Positions 8,371 to 15,855 of a stretch of DNA of 27,453 bases are shown here, one piece after another. The notes under the pieces were generated by a model that saw only the letters and a list, made by a program, of their open reading frames with translations, did not search any database and was not told the origin of the DNA. Both the position numbers and the translations under genes were made by a program. The stretch's first letter is position 1. Every line of letters starts with the position of its first letter. Source of the stretch: Nitrospirota bacterium (GTDB lineage Bacteria; Nitrospirota; Thermodesulfovibrionia; UBA6902; DSMQ01); assembly GCA_016207865.1 (NCBI GenBank), contig JACQZD010000056.1:20351-47803 (forward strand). Reading direction: 5' to 3'.

Positions 8371-8440
8371 AGTAGTTAAGGGATTGGTAGTTAGTAGTTA
8401 AGGATTTCCCTTACTGCTAACTACTATCTACTTGCTACTT
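8371..8440. repeat. degenerate palindromic repeat between dsrB and dsrD
   Basis: TAGTTAG (8388-8394) faces CTAACTA (8417-8423), with AAGG and CCTT inside and related tagt/tact words outside, giving an imperfect hairpin of ~70 bp. It could moderate transcription or protect RNA ends between dsrB and dsrD. It could equally be one of the degenerate repeats seen across the window. It is not a classic terminator, since no T-run follows the stem directly. Confidence 0.5.
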
Positions 8441-8460
8441 TTAAAAAGAGAGGTGGAATT

Positions 8461-8706
8461 ATGGAAAAGGAAGAACTAAAAAATAAGATTTTTGAGTATA
8501 TGCAGAAGTACAAAGGCAAGAAGAAACTGAAGGAAAAAGACGTCTGGAAGGGTGTAGGTGAAGAAACAGGCGTGCCTGGAGACGAGGTTAAAAAAGCCCT
8601 TAGAGAAATGATAGACGTAGGAAAGCTCATGTATTCTTACGGCGGCGGCGCCAGTTCAGTAGAGATTCCGAGCGAGGAGTACCTTAAAGAAAAAGGGCTT
8701 CTCTAA
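8461..8706 (+). CDS. dsrD: DsrD, winged-helix activator of dissimilatory sulfite reductase
   Basis: 81 residues, matching the ~78-residue DsrD family. It is lysine-rich, with a winged-helix layout: helix EELKNKIFEYMQKYKG, then KKKLKEKDVWKGV, helix GDEVKKALREMIDVGKL, and the wing MYSYGGGASSVEIPSEEYLKEKGLL. DsrD has been reported to stimulate DsrAB activity allosterically and is a marker of reductive Dsr systems. The start has a GAGGTGG ribosome site. It sits 99 bp after dsrB and 89 bp before dsrN, and both gaps contain imperfect palindromes. Confidence 0.93.
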   Translation: MEKEELKNKIFEYMQKYKGKKKLKEKDVWKGVGEETGVPGDEVKKALREMIDVGKLMYSYGGGASSVEIPSEEYLKEKGLL

Positions 8707-8795
8707 GAGGCGAGTGAAAAATAAGAAACAGGGAATGAGGATTAATAAGTAAAAAACATTCCGGTTTTGCATCACGATTCTCATTTCTTCTTGTT

Positions 8796-10265
8796 ATGTC
8801 TAAAAAATTTATTCCGAGGGTAGTCATTTCCGCCCTTCGCGGAAGCAGCGGAAAGACTATCCTGTCATTGAGCCTGGCCGCATTGTTTCGCAGGCAGGGT
8901 TTAAAAGTAACTCCGTTTAAAAAGGGCCCCGATTATATAGATGCCGGCTGGCTGGCGAAAGCGGCCGGCGGGCCTTGCTTCAATCTGGACCTCTTCATGA
9001 TGCCCCGGCAAAAGGTCCTCCAGTCTTTTTTATCCCACACGGCAGATACCGATATTGCAGTAATTGAAGGCAACAGGGGTCTTTATGACGGCGTTGACTT
9101 TGAAGGCACTTACAGCACTGCCGGATTAGCCAAGCTGCTGAATGCGCCGGTGATACTTGTGATTGACTGCACAAAAGCGACAAGCACTGTTTCGGCAATG
9201 GTCTTAGGGTGTCAGAAATTAGACCCGCGGGTTCATATCAGGGGGGTGGTCCTGAATAATATCGCAAACAAACGGCAGGAATTATTGATACGAAAGGCAA
9301 TAAGCAAAAATTGCAGGATACCTGTGCTCGGCGCCTTACCAAAATTAAAGGAAGAGCCGTTTCCTGAGAGGCATATGGGACTGGTTCCTTTTCAGGAACA
9401 CGCAGCAGTTAAAAAATCCATTTCAAGGCTTGCGGAAACAGGCTCAAAATATCTGGACCTGAACGCGATATGGAAAATTGCGAAAGGGGCGGGAGAGATA
9501 AGGACAGGGTTCAAGGGTTCAAGGGTTCAAGGTAAAAATACTGTTAATAGCGTTATAGCGTATAGCATTCATAGCGCTACAAACGCAATAAACGCCGAAC
9601 GCCGAACGCCGAACGCTGATTTAAGGATCGGCATTATCCGCGATTCTGCATTTCAGTTTTACTATCCTGAAAACTTTGAAGAGCTTGAAAGACGCGGGGT
9701 AAAGCTGATAGAAGTCAGCGCCATTAAAGAGAAAAAACTTCCTGATATTCATGCGCTTTACATAGGCGGCGGCTTTCCGGAAACTCATGCAATCGCCCTT
9801 GCGAAGAATACTGCATTTAAAAAATCCCTTTGCAGTTCAGTTGAAAACGGGCTTCCTGTGTATGCTGAATGCGGCGGGCTGATGTATCTGGGAAAGAGCA
9901 TTATCATGGGCAATAAAACTTATCAAATGGCCGGGGTTTTGCCCGTAGTTTTCGGCATGGAGAAAAAGCCTCAGGCGCACGGCTATACAATCATAGAGGT
10001 CAAGAAAGAAAATCCATTTTTTCCAAAGGGCTGTAGTCTTAAAGGGCATGAGTTTCATTATTCGAAGGTCCTTGAGCTGAAAGGCGCTAAAGCATCAATG
10101 GTGTTCCGCATGAGGCGCGGGCACGGAATTAAAGACGGCAAAGACGGGCTTTGCTATAAAAATGTCCTTGCTACTTACACTCACCTGCATGCATTGGGAT
10201 CAAAGGAATGGGTAGATGGATTTATTAAATGCGCTGCTAAGTTTAGACTCACCCGCCGCAGTTAA
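8796..10265 (+). CDS. dsrN: siroheme/cobyrinate a,c-diamide synthase-like amidase (DsrN)
   Basis: 489 residues, CbiA/CobB family. Domains: an N-terminal ATP-binding domain with P-loop GSSGKT (residues ~16-21), the conserved KKGPDYIDAGW and EGNRGLYDG motifs, and a C-terminal class-I glutamine amidotransferase domain with IGGGFPE, nucleophile Cys in YAECGGLMYLG and a catalytic His in KGHEFHY or THLHALGS. In sulfite reductase operons this homologue (DsrN) amidates siroheme for DsrAB; cobalamin cbiA is the alternative, but no other cobalamin gene is in the window. The family is usually ~450 residues. The excess is explained by a ~38-residue low-complexity insertion (residues ~238-275, 9507-9618) in the linker between the two domains. 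The start lacks a strong ribosome site. Confidence 0.88.
   Translation: MSKKFIPRVVISALRGSSGKTILSLSLAALFRRQGLKVTPFKKGPDYIDAGWLAKAAGGPCFNLDLFMMPRQKVLQSFLSHTADTDIAVIEGNRGLYDGVDFEGTYSTAGLAKLLNAPVILVIDCTKATSTVSAMVLGCQKLDPRVHIRGVVLNNIANKRQELLIRKAISKNCRIPVLGALPKLKEEPFPERHMGLVPFQEHAAVKKSISRLAETGSKYLDLNAIWKIAKGAGEIRTGFKGSRVQGKNTVNSVIAYSIHSATNAINAERRTPNADLRIGIIRDSAFQFYYPENFEELERRGVKLIEVSAIKEKKLPDIHALYIGGGFPETHAIALAKNTAFKKSLCSSVENGLPVYAECGGLMYLGKSIIMGNKTYQMAGVLPVVFGMEKKPQAHGYTIIEVKKENPFFPKGCSLKGHEFHYSKVLELKGAKASMVFRMRRGHGIKDGKDGLCYKNVLATYTHLHALGSKEWVDGFIKCAAKFRLTRRS
9507..9618. repeat. in-frame degenerate tandem repeat insertion within dsrN
   Basis: GGGTTCAA occurs three times in tandem (9507-9530), then a tagcg/tagcat-rich stretch follows (9543-9580), then the 7-bp unit AACGCCG three times plus AACGCTG (9591-9618). 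It is translated as GFKGSRVQGK... to ...AERRTPNAD and lies between conserved halves of the protein. Confidence 0.8.
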
Positions 10266-10397
10266 AAACAACTTATAACCGTTTGAATTCTGACCTTCAT
10301 TTGGCATTTAAGCTTTGTAATTAGACATTAAATAACTGCAACTCTGTCATCTGCAATAATCCCAATGTCATAGATTTTGATAAGTGCCTGCCTACAG

Positions 10398-10412
10398 TGA
10401 CAAAAAATGTCA
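10398..10412. promoter_or_regulatory. candidate activator-binding palindrome
   Basis: TGACA-AAAAA-TGTCA is a perfect 5+5+5 inverted repeat about 105 bp upstream of the -24 element of the candidate sigma-54 promoter, the usual distance for an enhancer-binding protein site. It sits in the 352-bp gap 10266-10617, which holds no gene. Confidence 0.3.
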
Positions 10413-10506
10413 GGTTATGACAAACAATTACATTTTAAGCCTGATGTTTAGAGGAGGATGCTGTCTAACTATTTAAAATGTCTATTTATTTTTAGTTGCA
10501 GCGTGC

Positions 10507-10522
10507 TGGTATAAGAAATGCT
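10507..10522 (+). promoter_or_regulatory. candidate sigma-54 promoter of the SBBP-repeat protein gene
   Basis: TGGTATAAGAAATGCT: the invariant GG (10508-10509) and GC (10520-10521) are 10 nt apart, as in the -24/-12 consensus TGGCAC-N5-TTGC. Transcription from ~10533 would give an ~85-nt leader ending in a strong AAAGGAGG before ATG 10618. The leader contains related ataagta words (10529-10535 and 10584-10590). Confidence 0.4.
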
Positions 10523-10617
10523 ACTTCTATAAGTAATTCTTTTGGTTTACAGGTAATACCCCCATGCTGATGACTGAAGTTTTATAAGTAGATGCAACTT
10601 CCCGAAAGGAGGCATGT

Positions 10618-13338
10618 ATGCTTACAAAATCTCAACTGAGAGGCAATCCGGCTGTTCATTTAATTATAATTGCTTTTTCTCTTTTCCCCCTGCTGTGCTG
10701 TCTGACCCCTGATGCCGCCGGACAGATACAAAAGGCGCAGGATGCGGGATACCGGATGCAGGAAAAACTGAATAAGGTTTCAAATCTTCAGGTTCCTTTT
10801 ATAGAAAATCAGGGGCAGGTCAAGGATAAGTCGGTGAAGTTTTATGCCGGCACATTTGCCGGCACTGTGTTTGTGACTGACAAAGGAGAGATCGTTTACA
10901 GTTTACTGAAGAAAGAAGCTTCAGGATACAAGATGCAGGATTCAGGATTAGAAAAAGATAAATTTCCTAATCTAAAATTTAACACTAAGACAGCCGCCTT
11001 AAAAGAGACCCTGATATGTCCGCAAAAAACAACTGTAAGCGGACTTAATAAATCAGCGGCAACGATTAATTACTTTGTGGGAAGCAATAAAGATAATTGG
11101 AAATCAGGCATACCGTCATGGCAGGAAATAAGCGTTGGAGAGGTATACAACGGCGTAGCGCTGAAATTAAAAGCTTACGAAAATAATGTTGAGAAGCTTT
11201 TTACGGTTTATCCTGAAGGCAGTGTCAATGATATTAAATTAAAGATAGAAGGAGCAGAGGGGCTCAGGGTAAACAATAAGGGAGAGCTTGAAGTTGACAC
11301 TAAACTTGGAACCGTTAAATTCACCAAGCCTGTTGCTTATCAAGAAGTTGAGGGGAAGAGGGTGGCGGTGGCGGTTAAGTATAGTGTGATAAGCGCTGAA
11401 CTCTTATATTCTTTTAATGTCGGAGCTTACGATACTACAAAGCCTCTTATCATTGACCCGCTTTTAGCCTCAACATTCATCGGCGGAAGCGGCAACGAGA
11501 CTATCCGGACCATTGCGGTAGATTCTGCAGGTTTGTTATATGTTGCAGGCAATACTTCTTCAAGCAATTATTCTTTGTCTTCCGGCACGTATGATGCCGG
11601 CTTTAACGGCTATACAGATGTTATCGTTTCAAAATTTGACAGCGCTCTTTCAACCCTCCTCGCATCAACTTTTATCGGAGGATGGTCCTATGACAATGCA
11701 GAAAGCATTGCGATAGATTTATCCGGCAATGTGTTTATCACCGGCCAGACGTATTCATACAATTACCCGGTTACGGCAGGCGCATATGATACCGTCTTTA
11801 ACAGCTCATATGATACCTTTGTTTCAAAGCTCAGCGCGGACCTTTCAACCCTGCTTGCATCAACCTTTATCGGGGGTTGGAGTGATGATTATGCCGAGAC
11901 AATAAAAATAGACGCATCCGGCAATATATTTATGGCCGGATATACCTTTTCAAATAATTTTCCTGTGACGTCCGGCGCTTATGATACTACTTTTAACGGT
12001 TCTTACGATGTCTTTATTTCAAGACTCAGCGCGGACCTTTCAACTTTGTCTGCATCAACTTTTATCGGCGGGACCTACGCAGATTTTCTTGAATCTTTTG
12101 TGCTGGATAACATATCAGGCAGTATATTGGCAGCCGGGCATACGAACTCAAGTAATTATCCGGTCACGGCAGGCGCTTATGACGCAACCTTTAACGGCTC
12201 CACTGACGCCTTTGTGTCAAGGCTGAACAGCAGTCTCACGAGCCTGCTTGCGTCCACATTTGTCGGAGGGATAAGTTTTGATTATGCAAAAGCGCTCGCA
12301 ATAGACTCGGCAGGCCGCGTGTTTATTGCAGGAAATACTAATTCAAATAATCTTCCTGTGACTATGACCGCTTATGAGTCTGAGCTTAACGGCAATATGG
12401 ATATTTTTGTATCAAGGCTTGACAGCAGTCTTTCAAATCTTACGGCATCTACCTATATCGGCGGATTGAGCAACGATTATGCCACCACACTTGTTATAGA
12501 CCAGTCGGACAACATATATATTACAGGAAATACCTTTTCAAATAATTTTCCTGTGACTGTCGGCGCCTATGATTCAACTTTTAACGGCGCTTCCGATGCC
12601 TTCATATTAAAGCTTGACAACAGTCTTTCAGATCTTACGGCGTCAACCTTTATCGGCGGTGCAAGTGATGATTACACTAATAACATTGCAATAGCTCCGT
12701 CAGGCGATTTGTTTGCCGCCGGATATACATATTCAGGTGGTTTCCCCGTGACCGCCGGAGCTAATGACACTGCCTTTAACGGAGGATCTTATGACGCCTT
12801 TGTTTTAAAGATAGATATGAATCTTTCTGTGAATGATGCGGATGGCGACGGCTATTCTTTTGATATGGATTGCGATGACAGCAACCCTGACGTGAATCCG
12901 GGGGCGGCTGAAATCCCGAACAACGGCATTGATGACGACTGCAACCCGGCAACGCCAGTAACTTCGGTTTCAGGAAACGGCTTTAACTATCCGACGCCTT
13001 TATTCAGGGCGAGCCTGTCCACGAATGTAAATGCGGCGTCTCTTGAAGCAGGCTATCTCAAATATTACTACACCCGCATAAGGGTTTATTTTACAAGCGC
13101 ATCAATTTCCGGCATCACTGCATCAGGAGGCGCTGCGGTAGTTACCGGCTTAGGCACAGTATCAAAGGTGACAAACGGTGTGACAGAAACTATTTCAGGA
13201 TGTGCCTTTACTGCAACAATAACTGATGGAAGCGCTGATGCCGTGGGGCTGGAAATACGCAAACCGGACGGAACGCTTTATTACAGCGCGGCTTCGCAGG
13301 CTGTAACCAGCGGGAATTATAATGTGACAGGGCAGTGA
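10618..13338 (+). CDS. secreted SBBP-repeat beta-propeller-like protein with MopE-type metal-binding motif
   Basis: 906 residues. Residues ~15-38 form a signal peptide (hydrophobic VHLIIIAFSLFPLLCCL, then DAAGQ). Residues ~55-285 resemble the N-terminal domain common before SBBP repeats (PFIENQGQVKDKSVKFYA ... GTVFVTDKGEIVYSL ... PLIIDPLL). Seven repeats of ~65 residues follow (about 285-740), each opening with L.ASTFIGG and containing a D.SGN.(F/Y)..G.T segment and a P(V)T.GAYD..FNG..D.F(V)S(K/R)L segment. Next comes an Asp-rich motif (DADGDGYSFDMDCDDSNPDVNPG...NGIDDDCNP) of the calcium/copper-type MopE kind, then a ~110-residue C-terminal domain of unknown fold. Two AGYRMQ/SGYKMQDSG stretches look like in-frame repeat insertions. 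Cell-surface binding or structural role is inferred; no catalytic motif is seen. It may be driven by sigma-54. Confidence 0.85.
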   Translation: MLTKSQLRGNPAVHLIIIAFSLFPLLCCLTPDAAGQIQKAQDAGYRMQEKLNKVSNLQVPFIENQGQVKDKSVKFYAGTFAGTVFVTDKGEIVYSLLKKEASGYKMQDSGLEKDKFPNLKFNTKTAALKETLICPQKTTVSGLNKSAATINYFVGSNKDNWKSGIPSWQEISVGEVYNGVALKLKAYENNVEKLFTVYPEGSVNDIKLKIEGAEGLRVNNKGELEVDTKLGTVKFTKPVAYQEVEGKRVAVAVKYSVISAELLYSFNVGAYDTTKPLIIDPLLASTFIGGSGNETIRTIAVDSAGLLYVAGNTSSSNYSLSSGTYDAGFNGYTDVIVSKFDSALSTLLASTFIGGWSYDNAESIAIDLSGNVFITGQTYSYNYPVTAGAYDTVFNSSYDTFVSKLSADLSTLLASTFIGGWSDDYAETIKIDASGNIFMAGYTFSNNFPVTSGAYDTTFNGSYDVFISRLSADLSTLSASTFIGGTYADFLESFVLDNISGSILAAGHTNSSNYPVTAGAYDATFNGSTDAFVSRLNSSLTSLLASTFVGGISFDYAKALAIDSAGRVFIAGNTNSNNLPVTMTAYESELNGNMDIFVSRLDSSLSNLTASTYIGGLSNDYATTLVIDQSDNIYITGNTFSNNFPVTVGAYDSTFNGASDAFILKLDNSLSDLTASTFIGGASDDYTNNIAIAPSGDLFAAGYTYSGGFPVTAGANDTAFNGGSYDAFVLKIDMNLSVNDADGDGYSFDMDCDDSNPDVNPGAAEIPNNGIDDDCNPATPVTSVSGNGFNYPTPLFRASLSTNVNAASLEAGYLKYYYTRIRVYFTSASISGITASGGAAVVTGLGTVSKVTNGVTETISGCAFTATITDGSADAVGLEIRKPDGTLYYSAASQAVTSGNYNVTGQ

Positions 13339-13371
13339 TATAAGTTATGAGTTATGAGGCTGATAGAATAT

Positions 13372-14640
13372 TTAAAAGAGGTTTTGCTGTCTTATGACGG
13401 CTGACGGTTTTTCATCCGATTTTTTTGCGGCGGCGGATTTTTGGGAAAAAATACTTATCTCTCCGTAAACCCCGTCATAACCAGGAACGATATTTATATC
13501 TCCCGCGCGCACCTTAATAATCCCTTCTGCCGTCCTCCTGCCGGCAATTTTAAACAATTCGGCGTCAGGGAGGTCCATGAGGATTGTTAATTCAGGATAT
13601 AAGCCGGTGAGTTTTTCATACTCCCTTTTAACGCCGACAGTGTTAACTCCTGCAACCTGCGCCTCTGATATAATTTCCACAAGCGGCGCCATATGCACGC
13701 ACGGAAGTGCATTTGGAGGGACAAAGCCCTCCTGCCTGTCGGCAAGTTCATCAACCCTGTTCATTACCCCCACCGTAAGCGGTTTTTTGCATACCGGACA
13801 GATATTGTTGTGCCTTTTAGACTCAGCCGGGGAGAATAATATATTGCAAAGCCTGTGTCCGTCATAGTGATATTTGCCTTCTTCAGGGAAGAATTCCAAT
13901 GTGTAAAGAAAACGGGTCTTATCTTTTTTCCTGATAGCATCAATGATTTCGCGGTAGTCCATTTTGCAGTCAAAGACATTTGCCTCGCGTCCGAGCTTGC
14001 CGGGGGAATGCGCGTCTGAGTTGGATAATAAAGTGATTTTATCAAGGGCCGAGAGCCGCCAGTTCATTTCGGGGTCCGAGGACAGTCCGGTTTCAATCGC
14101 GTATATGTATTTTGCATATTCGCCGAAACATTCCTCTATTGAATCAAATCCCGACTTGCTTCCAAAAACAGAAAACCACGGCGTCCATGCGTGGGCCGGG
14201 ACAAAGAGACAGTCTTCAGAGATATCCATGACTATTTTCAGCAAATCCTTTGCAGGCGTGCCGAGTATGGGCCTGCCGTCAGAGGAGAGGTTTCCCCTTT
14301 TCCCGAGCGTATTGTTTATTTTTTCCGCAACCTCAAGACCCGGCGCCATGATTATATTATGTATCCTTCTTACCTTGCCGCCCTGCGAATAAATACTGCT
14401 TATCTCTGCCGTGGGCATGAAGAACACAGAGGGTTCTGACGGCGTAGTGTAAAGACCATTGCCTGCGGGCTTAAGAGTTTTTTGCAGATTTTTAAAATGA
14501 ACAGGATGGGTGAAATCGCCTGTGCCCAAAAGGTTTATTCCCTTTTTATTGGCCCACATAGCCATAGTCGCGGCATTCATGTCCTTGCTTGTGGCGCGGC
14601 TGAAGCCGGAATGGACGTGAAGGTCAGCGATGATTTTCAT
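13372..14640 (-). CDS. endonuclease Q family protein (PHP domain, deaminated-DNA repair)
   Basis: 422 residues. Its PHP-domain metal-binding motifs are ADLHVHSGFSR (residues ~5-15), TGDFTHP, the glutamate in PTAEIS, PAHAWTPWFSVFGSKSGFD, and NSDAHSPGKLGREAN. A zinc-ribbon-like set follows (LCNILFS ... CPVCKKPLT), then a C-terminal helix-hairpin region (AGVNTVGVKREYE). This matches endonuclease Q, which nicks DNA 5' of deaminated bases such as uracil and hypoxanthine. The protein ends in RQQNLF, which fits the QxxLF beta-clamp-binding pattern. It starts 3 bp after the stop of the GNAT-like gene, so it is the last gene of that operon. It meets the SBBP gene tail-to-tail with only 33 bp between stops. 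Confidence 0.85.
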   Translation of the reverse strand: MKIIADLHVHSGFSRATSKDMNAATMAMWANKKGINLLGTGDFTHPVHFKNLQKTLKPAGNGLYTTPSEPSVFFMPTAEISSIYSQGGKVRRIHNIIMAPGLEVAEKINNTLGKRGNLSSDGRPILGTPAKDLLKIVMDISEDCLFVPAHAWTPWFSVFGSKSGFDSIEECFGEYAKYIYAIETGLSSDPEMNWRLSALDKITLLSNSDAHSPGKLGREANVFDCKMDYREIIDAIRKKDKTRFLYTLEFFPEEGKYHYDGHRLCNILFSPAESKRHNNICPVCKKPLTVGVMNRVDELADRQEGFVPPNALPCVHMAPLVEIISEAQVAGVNTVGVKREYEKLTGLYPELTILMDLPDAELFKIAGRRTAEGIIKVRAGDINIVPGYDGVYGEISIFSQKSAAAKKSDEKPSAVIRQQNLF

Positions 14641-14643
14641 ATC

Positions 14644-15750
14644 CTAAATCCTTTTCTCATAAATCCTGTATGTTTTATACAGCCTGCCGTCCACCATCTC
14701 CACTATCTTCTGCACGGGATAATTATCCTCTAAAATCCATGAGAATTCTACTTTTTCATATCCCTTTTTCCTGACTGCCTTAAGCCCTTCAATCAGCAAA
14801 AACGCATCAACTCCCTGTCTCCTGAAGCCTTCTTTTATCCCGAGAATCAGGAGCCTTAAGTCCTTTATTTTCCTTGAGTGCCACAGGGTTTTTAGAATTC
14901 CGAGGGCGGAGAGCCTGCCATTGAGTTTTTTCAGGACATAATTAAAATCAGGCAAAAGCATCATGAAGCCTACGGCCTCGCCTTTGCATTCGGCGATTAA
15001 TGCAAGCTCCGGGATAATCAGGGGCTTTAATTTTTTAGCCATGTGCTCAATTTCTTCGTCTGTCATCGGTAAAAATCCCCAGTTTTTCTCCCATGCGGAG
15101 TTGTAGATGTTTTTAAAGACGGCCATCTCCTTATCAAAGGATTTTAAGTTTATCGGCCGGACCGTTATTTTATTTTTTTCAATAAGGCCTGCAACCCTGT
15201 AAGTTTTTTCAGGAAGCCTCTCCGGGACCTCAAGGGTGTAGGCAAAAAGGTCTTTTGCCTTTGCAAATCCGCAGTCCTCAAGCAGCCCCCGGTAGTATGG
15301 AAAATTATAAGGCATCATGACTTTCGGCGGGCTCTCATATCCGTCAATCAGCAGTCCGCATTCTTCATTGGTTGAAAAATTAAAAGGGCCGCGCAATATC
15401 TCCATGCCCTTTTTCCTGTGCCACTCGGATGTCCTGTCAATCAGCGCGCCTGCAATCTGACTGCTTCTTACGCAGTCAAAGAATCCGAAAAACCCTGCAT
15501 TCTCTCCATGAAAATTTATATGAGCCTCGTTATAAATTGCGGCTATCCTGCCTGTGGTTTTTCCTTTAATCTTTGCTATAAAAGGAGCGACCTCAGCATG
15601 TTTGAAAAAGGGATTTTTCGGAGAAAACTGATTTTTTACATCATTTAAAAGCGGCGGGACCCAGCAGGAGCTGTTGGAATATAAGTTGTAAGGAAATTCC
15701 AGAAATTCCTTAAAAGTTTTTTTGTTGTCTGCTGGTAATATCTCAATCAA
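14644..15750 (-). CDS. GNAT-like N-acyltransferase, candidate bacterial ceramide synthase
   Basis: 368 residues made of two GNAT-like halves. The second half has a CoA-binding loop KEGFRRQGVDAFLL (residues ~303-316). The first half has conserved-looking stretches such as WVPPLLNDVK, GRIAAIYNEAHI, GFFGFFDC, RGPFNFSTNEECGLL and PYNFPYY. Cytoplasmic, no membrane segment. On its own it would be called a GNAT family acetyltransferase. Its place after an epimerase and a serine palmitoyltransferase-like enzyme matches the bacterial ceramide pathway, where a GNAT-type ceramide synthase N-acylates 3-ketosphinganine. The assignment rests on context and general similarity, so it is moderate. It is 105 bp downstream of the aminotransferase-like gene and 3 bp before the endonuclease Q gene. 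Confidence 0.7.
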   Translation of the reverse strand: MIEILPADNKKTFKEFLEFPYNLYSNSSCWVPPLLNDVKNQFSPKNPFFKHAEVAPFIAKIKGKTTGRIAAIYNEAHINFHGENAGFFGFFDCVRSSQIAGALIDRTSEWHRKKGMEILRGPFNFSTNEECGLLIDGYESPPKVMMPYNFPYYRGLLEDCGFAKAKDLFAYTLEVPERLPEKTYRVAGLIEKNKITVRPINLKSFDKEMAVFKNIYNSAWEKNWGFLPMTDEEIEHMAKKLKPLIIPELALIAECKGEAVGFMMLLPDFNYVLKKLNGRLSALGILKTLWHSRKIKDLRLLILGIKEGFRRQGVDAFLLIEGLKAVRKKGYEKVEFSWILEDNYPVQKIVEMVDGRLYKTYRIYEKRI

Positions 15751-15824
15751 GTTATTAAAGTGAAAATATTTTTAATGAACAACCCCGTAGGCCTGATATT
15801 TCGGGGCGAGGTATTTGAACTGTC

Positions 15825-15843
15825 ATTCCGGTTTGTCCGGAAT
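15825..15843. repeat. REP-like hairpin
   Basis: ATTCCGG (15825-15831), loop TTTGT, CCGGAAT (15837-15843), preceded by TGTC. It lies between the GNAT and Spt-like genes. It is of the same tgtcATTCC...GGAAT type as the hairpin at 18742-18761. Confidence 0.5.
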
Positions 15844-15855
15844 CTTTCTTCAATT

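Noticed and set aside
10530..10617. Riboswitch (c-di-GMP type) in the leader of the SBBP gene
   Set aside because: No conserved GEMM core words could be found; only a weak repeat of ataagta.
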